NCBI RefSeq assembly: GCF_022170785.1
Contig: NZ_CP081870.1
Coordinates: 3,906,001-3,970,000 of the forward strand
Length of the DNA: 64,000 nt
Direction of reading: 5' to 3'
Source of the DNA: Rossellomorea marisflavi
GTDB lineage: Bacteria; Bacillota; Bacilli; Bacillales; Bacillaceae_B
The notes under the pieces are model-generated. The model saw nothing but the letters and a program-made list of their open reading frames with translations, searched no databases and was not told where the DNA came from. Made by a program: the position numbers and the translations under genes. Shown piece by piece: positions 62,178 to 64,000 of this stretch (position 1 is the stretch's first letter; the number at the start of each line of letters is the position of its first letter).

Positions 62178-62210
62178 TCCACGTTCACTCCCGTTTAAAG
62201 TTTTTTCATA

Positions 62211-63053
62211 TTATCCTTTCAATCCGCTCGTACTGATTCCATCCACGATGTAACGTTGGAAGAAGAAGAAAATGATGAAGATCGGAATGATACTGAGCGT
62301 CGACATGGCGAACATCGCTCCCCAGTTGGTGACGGAGTTCGGGTCAGAGAATAGCTTCAGGGCAAGGGATACCGGATACTTCTCCGGAGTGGACAAGTAA
62401 ATGAGCGGACCCATGAAATCATCCCATCTCCAATAGAAGGAGAAGATGGCTGAAGTCATCATTGCCGGTACGACAAGTGGCACAATGACCCTGAAGAAGA
62501 TACCGAACGTGCTGCATCCGTCGATCTTCGCTGCCTCATCAAGCTCCACCGGGATGGTCCGGATGAACTGCATGATCAGGAAGATGAAGAACGGGATCCC
62601 GAAGAAGGTCGGGAGGATGAGCGGCAGATACGTATCGATCCAGCCGAATTTGTTGAACATTATATACTGCGGGATCATGACCATCTCGAACGGCAGCATC
62701 ATGGTAAGCATCATACAGATGAACCAGATGCTTTTACCCCTGAACTTGATCCGTGCAAATCCATAGGCAATGATCGTGGAGGATATGATGCTTCCCACCG
62801 TGGCGACGACGGCAATGATGGCCGAGTTGATGAAGAAGGTCTTGAAAGTGATACCGGCGAACCCTTCCCACCCTGTGATATAGTTCTCAAAATGGAGTTC
62901 ATCAGGTATCAGTGAATAGGCGTTGACGAAAACGCTGGAGCTCTCTTTCAACGAGCTGCTGACCATCCAGACGAGGGGATAGATCATGATGAGGGTGAAC
63001 ACAATCAACAGCGTGTGCTGGACGATTTTGAACGTGCGTTTCTTATTCTGCAT
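62211..63053 (-). CDS. Carbohydrate ABC transporter permease (YesQ/LplC-like)
   Basis: A 280-residue inner-membrane permease with six helices and the EAA loop ELDEAAKIDGCSTFGIFFRVIVPLVVPAM (about 170-198), where the ATPase docks. The pairing with the upstream permease and GH105 enzyme identifies it as part of a rhamnogalacturonan-oligosaccharide importer; no ATPase gene is in view, as is usual for this type, which shares MsmX. AAGGAGG precedes ATG. Confidence 0.9.
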   Translation of the reverse strand: MQNKKRTFKIVQHTLLIVFTLIMIYPLVWMVSSSLKESSSVFVNAYSLIPDELHFENYITGWEGFAGITFKTFFINSAIIAVVATVGSIISSTIIAYGFARIKFRGKSIWFICMMLTMMLPFEMVMIPQYIMFNKFGWIDTYLPLILPTFFGIPFFIFLIMQFIRTIPVELDEAAKIDGCSTFGIFFRVIVPLVVPAMMTSAIFSFYWRWDDFMGPLIYLSTPEKYPVSLALKLFSDPNSVTNWGAMFAMSTLSIIPIFIIFFFFQRYIVDGISTSGLKG

Positions 63054-63070
63054 ATGCGCTTCCTCCTTCC

Positions 63071-64000
63071 CTATTTGTTATCGGATTCATAGTGAACCCA
63101 GTGCTTGGATGTTTTGAAGATCAGACCTGTCAGGACGGCGATGATGATGAGCATGAACCAAGCCATGGCTGATGCATACCCCATATCGAAGTATTCAAAT
63201 GCCCTTCTATACATATACAGGACGTACAAGAGCGTACTGTTCACCGGACCGCCGTTGGTGACGACGAAGCTCGGCGTAAAGGCCATGAAGCCCTGGATGA
63301 TCTGCATGATCATATTGAACAGGATGACCGGTGTCAGAAGCGGCAGGGTGATGATGAAGAACTGCTTGATCGGAGAAGCCCCGTCCACACTTGATGCTTC
63401 ATAATAGGTTTTCGGGATGTTCCGCAGCCCTGCAAGGAAGATCAGCATGGAAGAACCGAACTGCCATCCGTACAGGACGATCAGCGTCCAGATCGCCGTC
63501 TTCGGATCACCTAGCCATGAATGGGTCGGAATTCCGAGAAGGGCAAGGATGGAGTTGAATGCCCCGTCGTTCCCGAAAAGCTGCCTCCACATGATTGAAA
63601 CCGCGATGCTTCCACCGACGACGGATGGAAGGTAGAGGAGAGTACGATACAATCCCGCCATTTCGACCACCTTATTGAGGGCGAGTGCTACAAGGAGGGC
63701 GAAGATGAGTCGGAACGGAACGGCGACACCTGCGTACATGAGGGTGACTTTGAACGATTGCCAGAACGTTTCATCCCCTGTGAACATCCGTACGTAGTTG
63801 TCAAGGCCGATCCAGTTCGGCTCACTCATCAGATCATAGTCTGTAAATGATAGATACAGTGAATAGAGGATAGGATATAAGGTCAATAGGAAGAACCCAA
63901 GAAGGAATGGCGAAATGAACAAGTATCCTGTCACATTCTGATAGTCGGATTTTTTCTTCCGTTTCGGACCGGTGGGCTTCAATTCGGTGATAGGCTTTGG
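63071..64000 (-). CDS. Carbohydrate ABC transporter permease (YesP/LplB-like), cut by the right edge
   Basis: At least 303 residues: a basic N-terminus (KPTGPKRKKKSDYQN), six membrane helices and the EAA loop TYYEASSVDGASPIKQFFIITLPLLTPVILF. TTG 63982 could serve as start but has no ribosome binding site, and the frame remains open to base 64000, so the true start is probably outside the window. It lies 17 bp before its partner permease; together they form the membrane channel of the sugar importer. Confidence 0.88.
   Translation of the reverse strand, partial: PKPITELKPTGPKRKKKSDYQNVTGYLFISPFLLGFFLLTLYPILYSLYLSFTDYDLMSEPNWIGLDNYVRMFTGDETFWQSFKVTLMYAGVAVPFRLIFALLVALALNKVVEMAGLYRTLLYLPSVVGGSIAVSIMWRQLFGNDGAFNSILALLGIPTHSWLGDPKTAIWTLIVLYGWQFGSSMLIFLAGLRNIPKTYYEASSVDGASPIKQFFIITLPLLTPVILFNMIMQIIQGFMAFTPSFVVTNGGPVNSTLLYVLYMYRRAFEYFDMGYASAMAWFMLIIIAVLTGLIFKTSKHWVHYESDNK

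Overview
The window looks like a chromosomal segment of a Bacillaceae bacterium (Bacillus or Rossellomorea-like; this is inference). The basis is a gene order close to the Bacillus subtilis ywqB-ywqA / ssbB-ywpF / fabZ-flhP-flhO-mbl-spoIIID / spoIIQ-spoIID-murAA-ywmB-ywzB-atp / upp-glyA-ywlG-rpiB-ywlE series, endospore genes (spoIIID, spoIIQ, spoIID), strong AGGAGG-type ribosome binding sites and many Rho-independent terminators. No rRNA, tRNA, CRISPR array, prophage or insertion sequence was seen.

Left part (1-13.6 kb): the 5' end of a membrane protein; a PlcR-like (RRNPP) regulator facing a 38-residue exported pro-peptide gene that looks like its pheromone; a histidine-utilisation operon hutP-hutH-hutU-hutI-hutG with a HutP-type leader terminator; small proteins, one behind a leader that resembles a c-di-GMP-I aptamer; a Yip1/HlyD membrane pair; and a secreted alkaline phosphatase.

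Middle part (13.6-34 kb): ywqB-ywqA, ssbB with a small gene, ywpF, then an accessory island inside the conserved ywp locus. The island holds sinR; a convergent sinI (50 codons) behind a clear c-di-GMP-I riboswitch; a zinc-ribbon protein; an LPXTG-anchored TasA/camelysin-like protein; a second SinR-like repressor; and a class D-like sortase. Two related palindromic operators lie in the divergent promoter region. This is the most interesting system in the window: a c-di-GMP-sensing SinI/SinR switch next to a sortase-anchored matrix-like protein. After it come fabZ, an EpuA-like protein, flhP-flhO, mbl and spoIIID, then an AT-rich two-domain teichoic-acid-type glycosyltransferase and a sodium:solute symporter operon with a candidate CcpA site, then spoIIQ.

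Right part (33-64 kb): vanZ-like gene, spoIID, murA, ywmB, ywzB, the nine-gene F1Fo ATP synthase operon atpZ-I-B-E-F-H-A-G-D-C, mnaA, upp, glyA, ywlG-rpiB, a chemotaxis transducer with arginine phosphatase ywlE, and mntP. At least six copies of a roughly 140-bp GC-rich palindromic intergenic repeat occur around spoIID-murA and ywlE-mntP. The last 10 kb is a pectin/rhamnogalacturonan and hexuronate catabolic cluster: uxaB-uxaA facing a LacI regulator across a perfect palindromic operator, a rhamnogalacturonan acetylesterase, a YesL-like protein, a Gfo/Idh/MocA oxidoreductase, a GH105 unsaturated rhamnogalacturonyl hydrolase and two ABC sugar permeases, the last cut by the window edge.
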